A stretch of DNA of 29,538 bases. Source: an uncultured Eubacteriales bacterium. GTDB lineage: Bacteria; Bacillota; Clostridia; Oscillospirales; Acutalibacteraceae. The notes below the pieces were generated by a model. It had not been told where the DNA came from, made no database searches, and worked only from the letters and a program-made list of their open reading frames with translations. Both the position numbers and the translations under genes were made by a program. This document shows positions 1-9,870 of the stretch, one piece after another. Where the stretch lies: positions 1 through 29,538 of the forward strand of contig CAJKBQ010000031.1 in assembly GCA_905198155.1 (NCBI GenBank), read 5' to 3'. How positions within the stretch are numbered: position 1 is the first letter of the stretch; each line of letters starts with the position of its first letter.

Positions 1-38
1 CACCGCTACCGCGGGCAGCACGCGGCCGACACGGCCGC

Positions 39-185
39 CGCGAGGGAGCCGGGTATTGAAGGATCCATGTAGTAGGGGAAGTTTCTGCGGCCGATGGGTT
101 ATTGTCCTCACGCGATACACTCGCAGTACGACCCCCAGGCTCCCTCGCGAGGGAGCTGACGCCTCAGCGCCTGAGGGAGTTGCCT
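39..185. repeat. Palindromic intergenic element (GCTCCCTC/GAGGGAGC type)
   Basis: The segment 139-156 is a perfect 18-nt palindrome (GCTCCCTCG/CGAGGGAGC). It is followed at 162-176 by a second hairpin, CCTCAG-CGC-CTGAGG. A 12-nt stretch at 39-50 (CGCGAGGGAGCC) is the exact reverse complement of 138-149, so the whole block can also fold as a long hairpin. I recall similar GGCTCCCTC...GAGGGAGCTG sequences scattered between genes in Oscillospiraceae genomes, which suggests a short dispersed repeat. No open reading frame here looks real. Confidence 0.5.
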
Positions 186-230
186 TCGGCCGCAGTGATT
201 GGCCGTGGTACGCCGCTTGGTCTTGTATAT

Positions 231-259
231 ATTGTACCACAACGAGTCGGCTGTGTAAA
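231..259 (-). promoter_or_regulatory. Possible outward promoter (TTTACA-17-TACAAT)
   Basis: On the minus strand, TTTACA (254-259) lies exactly 17 nt from TACAAT (231-236). Transcription would start near 224 and run leftwards out of the window through the palindromic element. It sits just beyond the terminator of the binding-protein gene. An inverted repeat GTGGTAC/GTACCAC (205-211, 234-240) overlaps the -10 box and could be an operator or chance. No gene under its control is visible. Confidence 0.4.
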
Positions 260-260
260 C

Positions 261-295
261 CCCCAAAATGCCCAACGGACTTTCGTCCGCTGGGC
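261..295 (-). terminator. Rho-independent terminator after the CUT1 importer operon
   Basis: An 11-bp stem (270-280 with 285-295, one G-U pair on the minus strand) closes a 4-nt GAAA loop. It is followed on the minus strand by ATTTTGGGG, a modest U-rich tail. It lies about 30 nt past the stop codon of the solute-binding protein gene. Confidence 0.65.
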
Positions 296-324
296 GCCAG
301 GATATGGAATTTGTGATACGGGGA

Positions 325-2037
325 TTATTTGCTGGAACCGATGAAGCGTTCGTACGCCGTTTGCTCGATGGCGAGCAGGTCGGCAAGGCCGAGGCCTTCG
401 ATGGTTTTCTTGTACTTGTCCCAATCCGCGTCGCTGTTGATGTCGCGGTCGCCGCGGATGAATTCGGCGTGGGCAAGTTTCAGCTCGTTGTTCATGTCGG
501 TGGTGATCGAAGCGCGTTTGGAAGCTTCTTCACCGGTGTACGCTAGGAACGGCATGGAGACCGCTTTTTCTTTGGTGTCGCGGCGGATGGCAATTTCCAG
601 CGCGGCGCTGTTGGTGTAATCGTGCTCCGGATCGTCCATCATCTTTTGCAGTTCTTCGTCCGTCGCTTTGTCGATCAGTTTGTTCGCAAACGAGGTGACC
701 TGCATTTGCAGCGCATTGACGATTATGACTTCCTGCGATTTCCATTCGCTGGAGGATTTGTACTTCGAGGAATCCCAGAAGCCTTCGAGCGTGGAGTCCA
801 CGATGTCGTTGCCGAGGGAGTCTTTCTTGTACTTGAAGTCTTCGCCTTCAATGCCGCAGTCAAAGAACATCCAGCCTTCTTCGCTCCACGGATAGTCGAG
901 CAGGCGGCAGATGGCTTCCGGATACTTGGTATCTTTGCTGACCCACACGCGGGCGTTGGAGGTGTATTCCGGATAGTAGAGGTAGGTCGGGGTTTTGTTG
1001 ACATCGGAGGTGAGGCCGGCGAGGGCGTAGTATTTGAGCGCGGTGTCCTTGTCGGAGATGCCGAGCGCGCCGTTCAGGCCGGACCAGTCGCCCCAGAACA
1101 TCGTGGTGCCGTTTTTGATCTTGGAACGGAATTCATCGGTGGTCTGCGTGAACGCGTCGTTGTCCATCAGCTTTTCGGTGTACAGCTTGTTCATGTATTT
1201 GAGGTATTCGCGGTAGTTGTCGGTGATGTCATACAGGAAGACTTTGCCGTCTTTGTCCACGCCGGTGCCGCCAACGAATTTGACGGTGTTGATTCCGAAC
1301 GCCGCTTTGAACATCCAATCCACACGCTGGCCGGACTCCCCGCCGAACGTCAGGGAGAACGGGACGCGGTTCGGGTCAGCTTCTTTGACTTTTTTCAGTA
1401 CCTGATAGAAATCGTCAACCGTTTTGACTTTGGACATATCGATGCTGTATTTTTCCAGATCAGCGTTGGAGGCGAAAGTCCAGCTCATCGCGCGGGAAAT
1501 CCAGGTGTCGCGGCAGCGGTTGAACGAGTAGATTTTGCCGTCCGAAGTTTTGGTGTAGTTCGCGAAGTCCGGATGCTCGTCCATGAACTTTTTGAAGTTC
1601 GGCATCAGGTCGATGTAGTCCATCATGTTCAGCAGGTAACCGTCGTCGCCGTTTTTGTTGATTTCGGTTTTGTCCATATCCAGCTGAAGGAACAGATCCG
1701 GCAGCTTGTTGGACGTCAGCATGACCGCGTATTTCGTGTTGAAGATTTCCGCGTCTGCGTAAGTGGTGCAGTTCATTTTGATGCCCATGATCTTCTCGAT
1801 GTTTTTCACCGTGCGGGTTTTGTTCCAGTCGAGGGTGTTGCCGGTGACGCCGGTGACTTCGATGGTGATGGGTTCTTTGCAGATCGGGAAACCGGTTTCA
1901 TTGTAGTACTTGTCTCCCGAAGGGCTTTTGCTGTCGGTGTTCGTGGACGAGGCCGGGGTCTTGGCGCAGGCGGCCAGACTGACGACCAGCACCACTGCCA
2001 GCAGCAGGGCCAGAAGTTTGTGGATGTGCTTGCTCAT
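325..2037 (-). CDS. Extracellular carbohydrate-binding lipoprotein of a CUT1 ABC importer (LplA-like)
   Basis: This is a 570-residue solute-binding lipoprotein. The start ATG at 2037 is preceded by AGGAGGA 9 nt upstream; upstream in-frame codons lack a ribosome site. A basic N-terminus, a hydrophobic stretch (about residues 8-20) and the lipobox LAAC with Cys24 mark lipid anchoring outside the membrane. The length and the downstream sequence (a TGNTLDWNKT region, SDKDTALKYYALAG, a YPEAICRLLDYPWSEEGWMF segment) match the large LplA-type family that serves oligosaccharide importers. It is the last gene of an operon with two permeases just upstream, the usual companions. No ATPase gene is present, which is common where a shared MsmX-type ATPase powers several importers. 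The substrate cannot be told from sequence; a plant or host glycan oligosaccharide is a guess. Confidence 0.9.
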   Translation of the reverse strand: MSKHIHKLLALLLAVVLVVSLAACAKTPASSTNTDSKSPSGDKYYNETGFPICKEPITIEVTGVTGNTLDWNKTRTVKNIEKIMGIKMNCTTYADAEIFNTKYAVMLTSNKLPDLFLQLDMDKTEINKNGDDGYLLNMMDYIDLMPNFKKFMDEHPDFANYTKTSDGKIYSFNRCRDTWISRAMSWTFASNADLEKYSIDMSKVKTVDDFYQVLKKVKEADPNRVPFSLTFGGESGQRVDWMFKAAFGINTVKFVGGTGVDKDGKVFLYDITDNYREYLKYMNKLYTEKLMDNDAFTQTTDEFRSKIKNGTTMFWGDWSGLNGALGISDKDTALKYYALAGLTSDVNKTPTYLYYPEYTSNARVWVSKDTKYPEAICRLLDYPWSEEGWMFFDCGIEGEDFKYKKDSLGNDIVDSTLEGFWDSSKYKSSSEWKSQEVIIVNALQMQVTSFANKLIDKATDEELQKMMDDPEHDYTNSAALEIAIRRDTKEKAVSMPFLAYTGEEASKRASITTDMNNELKLAHAEFIRGDRDINSDADWDKYKKTIEGLGLADLLAIEQTAYERFIGSSK

Positions 2038-2103
2038 AGGATAGATTCCTCCTGATAAAAATGTATTTATCTGCACCCGGCGGAACCGGGATTCGACCAA
2101 GAA

Positions 2104-3027
2104 TTACCCTTTCACCGACCCGATCATGACGCCCTTGGCGAAGAATTTTTGCAGCCAGGGGTAGATCGCGAGCATCGGCGCGGTGGAAACCACGATGATG
2201 CCGTACTTGATTAGGTTGGCGGTTTCGGCTTGCTTAATCATTTGCTCCATTTCTTCCGGCGTGAAAGCACCGCCGTCGCCCATGTTGGTGCCGAAAGAAC
2301 CCTGCGTCAGGATTTCTTTGAGGAACACCTGGAGCGGATACATGGTGCGGTCCTGCAGGTAGATCATGGCGTTGAAGTACGCGTTCCAATGGCCGATGCC
2401 GTAGTACAGCATCATGACGACCACGATGGGCGACGACAGCGGCAGGATGATTTTCAGGAAGATCCGCAGGTCGCTGCAACCGTCCAGAAATGCGGCTTCG
2501 TGCAGATCCCACGGGATGGAGTTCGCGAAAAACGTCCGCGCCACGATCAGGTTATAGGCGCTGACGGCGCCGTTGAGGAGCATGATGGTTCGTGTGTTCA
2601 CCAGCCCGAATTCCAGCCAGTTGAGGTAGGTGGGGATGGTGCCGCCGCTGAAATACATGGTGATGAGGAACAGCGTCATGATGACGTTGCGGCCGACCAT
2701 GTCGCGGCGGGACGTAGCGTAGGCGCACGTCAGCGTGAAAAACAGGTTCACGATGGTTCCAACGACGGTGTAGAAAATGGTGTTGGCGTAGCCGAGCCAG
2801 ATGTCGTTGTATTTGAGGATGTATTTGTAGCCGTCGAGCGTGACATCCACCGGCCACAAAAGCATTTTGCCCGATGCAACGGCGTCCGGCGAACTGATCG
2901 ACGCGCTGACCACATAGATCAGCGGGTAGAGCGTGATGATGAAAATCAGGATCAGGATGGCGGCGTTGATGACGGTGAAGATGCGGTCGCCGGCGCTCAT
3001 CCGAATGCGTCTTTGTGTGTGTGCCAT
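2104..3027 (-). CDS. Carbohydrate ABC permease, LplC/YtcP-like (CUT1)
   Basis: The product is a 307-residue inner-membrane permease with about six hydrophobic segments, the first at residues 17-40. The permease EAA loop is at about residues 177-199 (EAAFLDGCSD...LPLSSP); this loop contacts the ATPase. The C-terminus (KFFAKGVMIGSVKG) is typical of LplC/YtcP permeases. The start ATG at 3027 has AAGGAG upstream. It follows the first permease gene by 18 nt and precedes the binding protein gene by 66 nt, so the three are one transcription unit. Confidence 0.92.
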   Translation of the reverse strand: MAHTQRRIRMSAGDRIFTVINAAILILIFIITLYPLIYVVSASISSPDAVASGKMLLWPVDVTLDGYKYILKYNDIWLGYANTIFYTVVGTIVNLFFTLTCAYATSRRDMVGRNVIMTLFLITMYFSGGTIPTYLNWLEFGLVNTRTIMLLNGAVSAYNLIVARTFFANSIPWDLHEAAFLDGCSDLRIFLKIILPLSSPIVVVMMLYYGIGHWNAYFNAMIYLQDRTMYPLQVFLKEILTQGSFGTNMGDGGAFTPEEMEQMIKQAETANLIKYGIIVVSTAPMLAIYPWLQKFFAKGVMIGSVKG

Positions 3028-3045
3028 AGTACAAACTCCTTCCGC

Positions 3046-4002
3046 TTACCACAAGCTCGACTTCGTCGCTTTTTTGGAAAGCGCGTTCGCCGACAGCAAA
3101 ATGATACAGTTGACCACCGAGTTGAATACCCCGGCCGCTGTGGACGTGGAGTAGTCAAACTGCACCAGGCCCAGTTTGTACACATAGGTGGAGATGATCT
3201 CCGACGCTTTGAGGTTGATGTTGTTTTGCAGCAGATAGGCTTTTTCGTAGCCGACGCTCATCAGCTGGCCGCATTGCAGGATGAACATGACCATGATGGT
3301 CGGCACCAGCACGGGGAAGTTGATGTAGATGATTTTTTGGAGCCGCGACGCACCGTCGATGTCCGCCGCTTCCAGCAGTGACTGGTCGACGCCGCTGAGC
3401 GCTGCGAAGTAGATGATCGCGCCCCAGCCGGTGCCCTGCCAGATGCCGCTGATGAGGTAAATCCACTTGAAATAGGACGTTTCCTGCATGAACGAAACGG
3501 CTTCGCCGCCCAGCGCTTTGATGAATACGTTGATAACGCCGCTGGTGGGGCTGAGGAACATCAGCACCATGCCGCACATGACAACCGTGGAGATGAAATG
3601 CGGCGCGTAGCTGACGGTTTGGAACGTGCGTTTCAGCTTTTCGGAGCGAATCTCGTTGACCATCAGCGCCAGCAGAATCGGCAGCGGAAAGCCGAAGATC
3701 AGGCTCATGACGCTCAGGGTGAGCGTGTTGCGAATGATGATCGGGAACCAGGTGCTGCGGAACAGGCCCATGAATTTGCCCAGACCAACCCATTCGCTGC
3801 CCATAATGCCCAGCTTCGGGGAAAAGTTTTTGAACGCGATCAGGATTCCGTACATTGGCTTGTACACGAACAGCAGGATATACAGTACGGCCGGGAGCGC
3901 CAGCAGATACAACTGCCAATGCGCGCCCATCTGCCGCAGCACGGGACGTACCCGGCGCCAGAGCCGGGTACGCGGCGTGGCTTTTTTGATTGCACTATCC
4001 AT
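3046..4002 (-). CDS. Carbohydrate ABC permease, LplB-like (CUT1)
   Basis: The product is a 318-residue integral membrane permease, partner of the LplC-like protein. A basic N-terminal tail precedes the first membrane segment (residues 31-50), and about five more follow. The EAA loop lies at residues 211-232 (EAADIDGASR...INFP). The signature YKPMYGI...FKNFSPKLG after the first helix is characteristic of LplB/YteP permeases. The ATG at 4002 is preceded by GGAGG. It is the first gene of the importer operon, with a promoter about 80 nt upstream. Confidence 0.92.
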   Translation of the reverse strand: MDSAIKKATPRTRLWRRVRPVLRQMGAHWQLYLLALPAVLYILLFVYKPMYGILIAFKNFSPKLGIMGSEWVGLGKFMGLFRSTWFPIIIRNTLTLSVMSLIFGFPLPILLALMVNEIRSEKLKRTFQTVSYAPHFISTVVMCGMVLMFLSPTSGVINVFIKALGGEAVSFMQETSYFKWIYLISGIWQGTGWGAIIYFAALSGVDQSLLEAADIDGASRLQKIIYINFPVLVPTIMVMFILQCGQLMSVGYEKAYLLQNNINLKASEIISTYVYKLGLVQFDYSTSTAAGVFNSVVNCIILLSANALSKKATKSSLW

Positions 4003-4083
4003 TCAGGCATCCTCCAAAATAAGTGAAATTTTTGACGAAACCGCCTCCGGAAGACGTCCGAACCGGTTTGAGATCGTGTCTCC

Positions 4084-4112
4084 ATTGTAGCAAAAAATTC
4101 TGCGGAGGGCAA
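4084..4112 (-). promoter_or_regulatory. Promoter of the CUT1 importer operon (TTGCCC-17-TACAAT)
   Basis: On the minus strand TTGCCC (4107-4112) is 17 nt from TACAAT (4084-4089). The predicted start near 4077 gives a 5' leader of about 75 nt. The rest of the gap up to 4273 shows no gene. Confidence 0.75.
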
Positions 4113-4273
4113 GAGTAGGTTTTTGCAGCGAACGGAGGCGGAAACTGCGAAATTCCGCGGTGGAATGCGGTTTTTTGAAATCGCGTGCAACAATCTACCA
4201 CTCGTTTTTTGAAAAAAATTTGCGTCCGGACGGGCAGATTTCCCGGGAAATGGGGAATCCGCGGCGCGGACGC

Positions 4274-4300
4274 AAAAAAAGCGAGGCCCGAAGGTCTCGC
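4274..4300 (-). terminator. Strong terminator after the zinc-module membrane protein pair
   Basis: The minus strand reads GCGAGACC-TTCG-GGCCTCGC followed by seven T (4274-4280). This is an 8-bp stem with one G-U pair, closed by a stable C(UUCG)G tetraloop. It separates this unit from the importer operon downstream. Confidence 0.9.
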
Positions 4301-4319
4301 TTGTGGATGGAAAAATTTT

Positions 4320-5309
4320 TTATTTTGCGAACAGCTGAATGATGACTGCCAGAATCCGGTCCGAAAACAGCGACCAGATCAGCGCGCACAGCAGCATCGT
4401 CATCCCCAGCGGGCGGTTGACGCCGCCGGCGAGCAGCTCGGATTCGGCACAGGCCTCGGCTTTTTCGGCGCGGATGCGGCGCGCAGTGCGCAGCGTGTGG
4501 CGGTAGTACCACCGGTTGGCGCAGCAGCCGATTACGATGGAGAAAATCAGTCCGGCCAGTCCGACCAGTACGGGCAGCGCCAGTTGCAGCATTTGGCCGC
4601 GCGGCAGCTGCTGAATCTGCCGAGACAGGACGGCGAATTGTTCCATGGTGACGGATCCGGTGCTCAGATCGACGCCTGCGGCGGCTGCAACCTGCTGCAT
4701 CAGCGGGACGTACAGCGCGTACATCACCCAATATTGCAGCACGCGCAGCAGCAGTTGGAGCGCCAGGACGACGGCGCCGGTTTTGTACTGCTTGCGGAAC
4801 AGCATCCATGCGCCGCCGAACAGCAGGGCGCAGAAGTGGAACCGGCTGCCGCCGTGCGCGCGAATCCGCGCGAATACCGGCATATAGTACGAGGTATTGG
4901 CGCCGACCAGCCGCGCGACGTCGGCGGCCGGGATGTCCTCGAAGTCCGATTCGCCCGAAAAGTTGAGGGTGGGATCGAACACCGTCCGGTCGAAGCGCTG
5001 TGTGGGCTGCGCGGGCGCGGCGCCGCCGAACGAAAACCCGCATCCGCTGCAAAATGCGGCGTCGGGCGGATTGCGGTAGCCGCAGCGCGGGCATTGCTTG
5101 ACCGGCGCGGCTGCGGCCGGCTGCGGGTCGGGCGTCGGTTCAGGTATCGGCTGGCCATGCTGCGCGGCGCGGGCGCACACGCCGTGCGACTGCCAGCACG
5201 ACCGGTGATGCGGTGTGCCGCAGTCGGGACAGACGACGATATCGTCGGTTTCGGCGAACGGCTGGCCGCAATAGGGGCATTTTTGATTTTGGTATGGGAA
5301 TTCCGACAT
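4320..5309 (-). CDS. Membrane protein with RING-like zinc module and zinc ribbon (second paralog)
   Basis: This 329-residue protein has three parts. First, a RING-like Zn module: C11-x2-C14, C27-x2-C30, H34/H35, C38 (prokaryotic RING family 1 style). Second, after a Pro/Ala-rich linker, a zinc ribbon C73-x2-C76...C87-x2-C90. Third, a C-terminal half with about three hydrophobic segments and the WMLFRKQY motif seen in DUF2628-type membrane proteins. A conserved stretch before the membrane part (IPAADVARLVGANTSYYMP) matches the neighbour gene, so the two are duplicates. It starts 43 nt after that gene, past a 7-bp hairpin (5330-5351), with AAGGA upstream of ATG 5309. The function is unknown; the zinc modules probably face the cytoplasm and bind a partner. 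Ubiquitin ligase activity should not be assumed. Confidence 0.8.
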   Translation of the reverse strand: MSEFPYQNQKCPYCGQPFAETDDIVVCPDCGTPHHRSCWQSHGVCARAAQHGQPIPEPTPDPQPAAAAPVKQCPRCGYRNPPDAAFCSGCGFSFGGAAPAQPTQRFDRTVFDPTLNFSGESDFEDIPAADVARLVGANTSYYMPVFARIRAHGGSRFHFCALLFGGAWMLFRKQYKTGAVVLALQLLLRVLQYWVMYALYVPLMQQVAAAAGVDLSTGSVTMEQFAVLSRQIQQLPRGQMLQLALPVLVGLAGLIFSIVIGCCANRWYYRHTLRTARRIRAEKAEACAESELLAGGVNRPLGMTMLLCALIWSLFSDRILAVIIQLFAK

Positions 5310-5352
5310 GGGGGATCGATCCTTTCATGCGCCGAATGGCTGCGTTCGGCGG

Positions 5353-6288
5353 TTAAAATATCAGTGCCAGCTGCGCCATGTACAGCACGACGGTGAGCGC
5401 GACCCAAATCCACAGGACGGCCGGGATCACGCCGCCTTTGCGGCGCAGCGCTTCCGGCAGATCCGGTTCGCTGGTGGATTGGTGTAGCTGCCGGGCTTTT
5501 GCGGTGCAGGCGTTCAGGTAGATTTTGTTGGCAAAGCACGAGATGATGATGCGCACGAGCCACAGTGCGGAGGCGCATCCGTTGGCGAGCGTGGTCATGG
5601 TACTGCTGAACGTGGCGGTGCTGTTCAGCATACGCTGAACCGACATCCACACCGACGGCGCAGACAGCGCCAGCTCCAGAATCAGCATTCCCAGCCCCGG
5701 CAGCAGCATCTTCCGGTAGAAAAACCACGGGATGTCGAACAAAAATGCGGCGAGGTTTGGCATGAATTTCCTGCCGTTTTGGGATATTTCGCGGAAGCGC
5801 GGAATATAATAAGCACTGTTCGGCCCGACGAGCGTGCCCAGCTCTTTTGCGGGGATGCCGTCGATTTCTTCGTCCGGCGACACGCCGCCCAGCGGGTCGA
5901 TTGCGACGGCAAACGGCTGCGCGCCTCCGGGGTTCAGCGGACAGCCGCACGCGGAGCAAAACGATGCGTCCGGATTGTTTTCTGCGCGGCACGCCGGGCA
6001 GATGCGCTTTTGCGCATTCGGCGCGCCGGACGGATCCGGGCCGGACGAATCCGGGCTGGGCGGCGCGGGTTCATTGGTGTCGGCGTCCGGGTCGGGCGAT
6101 TCGGGTGCAGCGGACGGTGCGCACCACAGCTGCCCGGTGCCGTGCAGCGATGCGCAGCCGCAATGCCCCAGCGACTGCCAGCACGCGCGGTGGTGCGGCG
6201 CGCCGCAATCGGGGCAGACGACGATATCGTCGGAATCGGTAAACGGTTTGCCGCAGACGGGGCATACGGCGTCCTTGTATTTGTCCAT
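5353..6288 (-). CDS. Membrane protein with RING-like zinc module and zinc ribbon (first paralog)
   Basis: The 311-residue product has the same architecture as the next gene. The RING-like module is C9-x2-C12, C25-x2-C28, H32/H33, C36. An acidic Pro/Asp-rich linker (residues 57-90) leads to a zinc ribbon C97-x2-C100...C111-x2-C114. After IPAKELGTLVGPNSAYYIP (147-163), the WFFYRKM motif (188-194) precedes membrane segments at about 195-215, 237-255 and 288-310. ATG 6288 follows GGAGGAGG, itself next to a small hairpin (6301-6316). Overall similarity to the second paralog is strongest in the zinc modules and the pre-membrane stretch; linkers and C-termini diverge, so the duplication is old. Function unknown. 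Domain names are from family knowledge; the topology is inferred. Confidence 0.8.
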   Translation of the reverse strand: MDKYKDAVCPVCGKPFTDSDDIVVCPDCGAPHHRACWQSLGHCGCASLHGTGQLWCAPSAAPESPDPDADTNEPAPPSPDSSGPDPSGAPNAQKRICPACRAENNPDASFCSACGCPLNPGGAQPFAVAIDPLGGVSPDEEIDGIPAKELGTLVGPNSAYYIPRFREISQNGRKFMPNLAAFLFDIPWFFYRKMLLPGLGMLILELALSAPSVWMSVQRMLNSTATFSSTMTTLANGCASALWLVRIIISCFANKIYLNACTAKARQLHQSTSEPDLPEALRRKGGVIPAVLWIWVALTVVLYMAQLALIF

Positions 6289-6337
6289 GATGTTCCTCCT
6301 CCTGCGAACGCGCAGGAAATCGATTGCACTTTCTTAT

Positions 6338-6366
6338 ATTGTACCGAATTTTCGGACATTTCGCAA
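6338..6366 (-). promoter_or_regulatory. Promoter of the zinc-module protein pair (TTGCGA-17-TACAAT)
   Basis: The minus strand carries TTGCGA (6361-6366), 17 nt, TACAAT (6338-6343). The start is near 6331, about 43 nt before the ATG at 6288. It is divergent from the promoter of the D,D-carboxypeptidase homolog. Confidence 0.75.
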
Positions 6367-6488
6367 TGGGCAATCGCCGAATTTTACGGTTCATTCACAG
6401 AAATATTTCCGGATTCGACGGTTTGCCCGGCAATTTGACGCGAATTATGAAATATTATGAACTTCAAAAAAATTTAAGCTTTCGCGGC

Positions 6489-6517
6489 TTGACAGACGGC
6501 GGCGGTCATGATATCCT
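6489..6517 (+). promoter_or_regulatory. Promoter of the DacF-like gene (TTGACA-17-TATCCT)
   Basis: A consensus -35 TTGACA (6489-6494) lies 17 nt from TATCCT (6512-6517). The predicted start near 6524 leaves about 40 nt of leader before the ATG at 6564. Confidence 0.75.
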
Positions 6518-6563
6518 ATACATATCATATTATCGCATGAATACGGAAGGCGTGAGGAATCGG

Positions 6564-7985
6564 ATGAATTATCAGTATCGGCCCAGCGGGTATGGGTACG
6601 GGAAGAAGAAAAAGAAGATCAGCGGCGGCGCGGTTGCGGCGGTGTTCGCAATGGTGTTGGTGTTTGCGGCGGGATTCCTGATTGGGAATGCCGATCAGCT
6701 GCATATTTTTGGCACCGCCAGCGCTTCTGCGTCGAAAACGCCGGAGCAGCCGGGGACGTCCGGCGGCACGGTGTCGGAGGCGTCGTCCGATGCGCCGTCG
6801 GCCGCGCTGCCGGACGGCCTGCACTATGCCGATGATGCGTCGGAACCGACGGCTGCCGCAATCGGCGGGCTGGACACGGTGACGGCGGGGTCGTACCTGG
6901 TGATTGACCGGATGACCGGCGCGGTGCTGCTGGAGAAAAACCGCGATGCGCGGATTTACCCCGGCGCAACGACGCAGATTATGACGGCGGCGCTGGCGCT
7001 GGAAAAAGCGGGGCTGAGCGATTCGGTCAACGTGACGGGCAATGCGCTGGGACTGGTCGGGCGCGACAGCACGCGCATCGGGCTGCAAGCGGGGGAAACG
7101 CTGACGATGCAGGATGCGCTGACGGCGATGGTGCTGGGCGGCGCGTCGGACGCGGCCAATGCGATTGCCGACACGTTCGGGTACAACGCGTTTGTGAAGG
7201 AAATGGTCGCCCGCGCCAAGGATTTGGGCTGCACGGGGACGTATTTCGTCAACCCGAACGGCGCGCAGTCGAACGCGCATTTCACCACGGCGTCGGATTT
7301 GGCGCGGATGGCGGCGTATGCGCAGAAAGATGGCAATTATCGGGCAATCGCCGGGGCATCGCCGGCGGTGCTGCACGCGACGAACGTCCACACGGCCGAC
7401 GGCTGGGCGGTGGTGAAGGACGGCAGTCTGCTGAGCGGGCTGCAAACGCTGCTGCGCGGCTCGAACATTGTGCGCGTGACGGACACGCAGTCCGGCGTGA
7501 CCAACCAGGGATATACGCTGGTTTGCACGGCGACGGCGGCGGACGGAACGCAGCTGCTGGCGGTGCTTGGCGGGCTGCCGTACGATTCCGGCAAAGGCGC
7601 GGCGCGCTGCCGGACGGAGATGGCGGCGCTGCTGGAAGCCGGGGCGACGGCGGCGGCTTCGGCGGCCAAAACAACGGTCGTGGCGGCCGGTGAACCGCTC
7701 AGCGAGGCGATGAGCGACGGCGTGTCGGCGCATTTGCCGGTGGGCGCGTCGCTGGTGCCGGAAACGGGCTTTGCGCTGACGCAGACCGACACCATGCTCG
7801 AAAACGGCGCGGTGACGCTGTTCGGTGACACGTCCGGGTACACCACGGCAATCACATACCGCCGCGACCTGCAAACGGTGCTGGAAACGTATCGGCGCGG
7901 CACACAAACGGCGGTGGGTACGCTGACGGTGCGTGACGCCAGCGGGCAGGCGGTCAGCGACCCGATTGCAGTGATTCTGAAATAA
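6564..7985 (+). CDS. DacF-like S11 D,D-carboxypeptidase homolog, probably catalytically inactive
   Basis: This 473-residue membrane-anchored protein starts at ATG 6564, which has GAGG 6 nt upstream; an in-frame ATG at 6537 has no ribosome site. A Lys-rich tail (14-18) and one membrane helix (21-41) put the rest outside the cell. Residues 100-320 follow the penicillin-binding-protein S11 fold: VIDRMTGAVLLEKN, FVNPNGAQSNAHFTTASDLARM. A further C-terminal domain follows. The motifs needed for acylation are altered. SxxK (normally PASxTKIMTA) is PGATTQIMTA, so Ser is A135 and Lys is Q138. SxN reads GAS (193-195). KTG reads QSG (309-311). The frame is intact, so this is not a decaying pseudogene. 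It may be a structural or regulatory peptidoglycan-binding protein. Family membership is sure; the inactivity is inferred from the motifs. Confidence 0.85.
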   Translation: MNYQYRPSGYGYGKKKKKISGGAVAAVFAMVLVFAAGFLIGNADQLHIFGTASASASKTPEQPGTSGGTVSEASSDAPSAALPDGLHYADDASEPTAAAIGGLDTVTAGSYLVIDRMTGAVLLEKNRDARIYPGATTQIMTAALALEKAGLSDSVNVTGNALGLVGRDSTRIGLQAGETLTMQDALTAMVLGGASDAANAIADTFGYNAFVKEMVARAKDLGCTGTYFVNPNGAQSNAHFTTASDLARMAAYAQKDGNYRAIAGASPAVLHATNVHTADGWAVVKDGSLLSGLQTLLRGSNIVRVTDTQSGVTNQGYTLVCTATAADGTQLLAVLGGLPYDSGKGAARCRTEMAALLEAGATAAASAAKTTVVAAGEPLSEAMSDGVSAHLPVGASLVPETGFALTQTDTMLENGAVTLFGDTSGYTTAITYRRDLQTVLETYRRGTQTAVGTLTVRDASGQAVSDPIAVILK

Positions 7986-7997
7986 CGCACGCAAATC

Positions 7998-8037
7998 AAA
8001 TCCGGCGGATTCCGTTTGATGCGGATCCGCCGGATTT
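7998..8037. terminator. Bidirectional terminator between convergent genes
   Basis: A perfect 13-bp stem (AAATCCGGCGGAT at 7998-8010 with 8025-8037) has a 14-nt loop and T-rich flank TTTT on the plus strand. It lies between the stop of the DacF-like gene and the stop of aspS and can serve both. Confidence 0.8.
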
Positions 8038-8049
8038 TGCATCCGTTTG

Positions 8050-9840
<1,791 letters not shown>

Positions 9841-9870
9841 AGTAAATTCGATCCTTTCCGCATCCAAATT

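Noticed and set aside
4320..6288. Reading the RING-like modules as ubiquitin ligases
   Set aside because: No ubiquitin-like protein, E1 or E2 gene is nearby, and bacterial zinc modules of this type are not evidence of ligase activity.
9841..9867. TTG start extending aspS by nine codons
   Set aside because: The extension has no ribosome site at proper distance and is not needed for the OB-fold; ATG 9840 gives the usual length.
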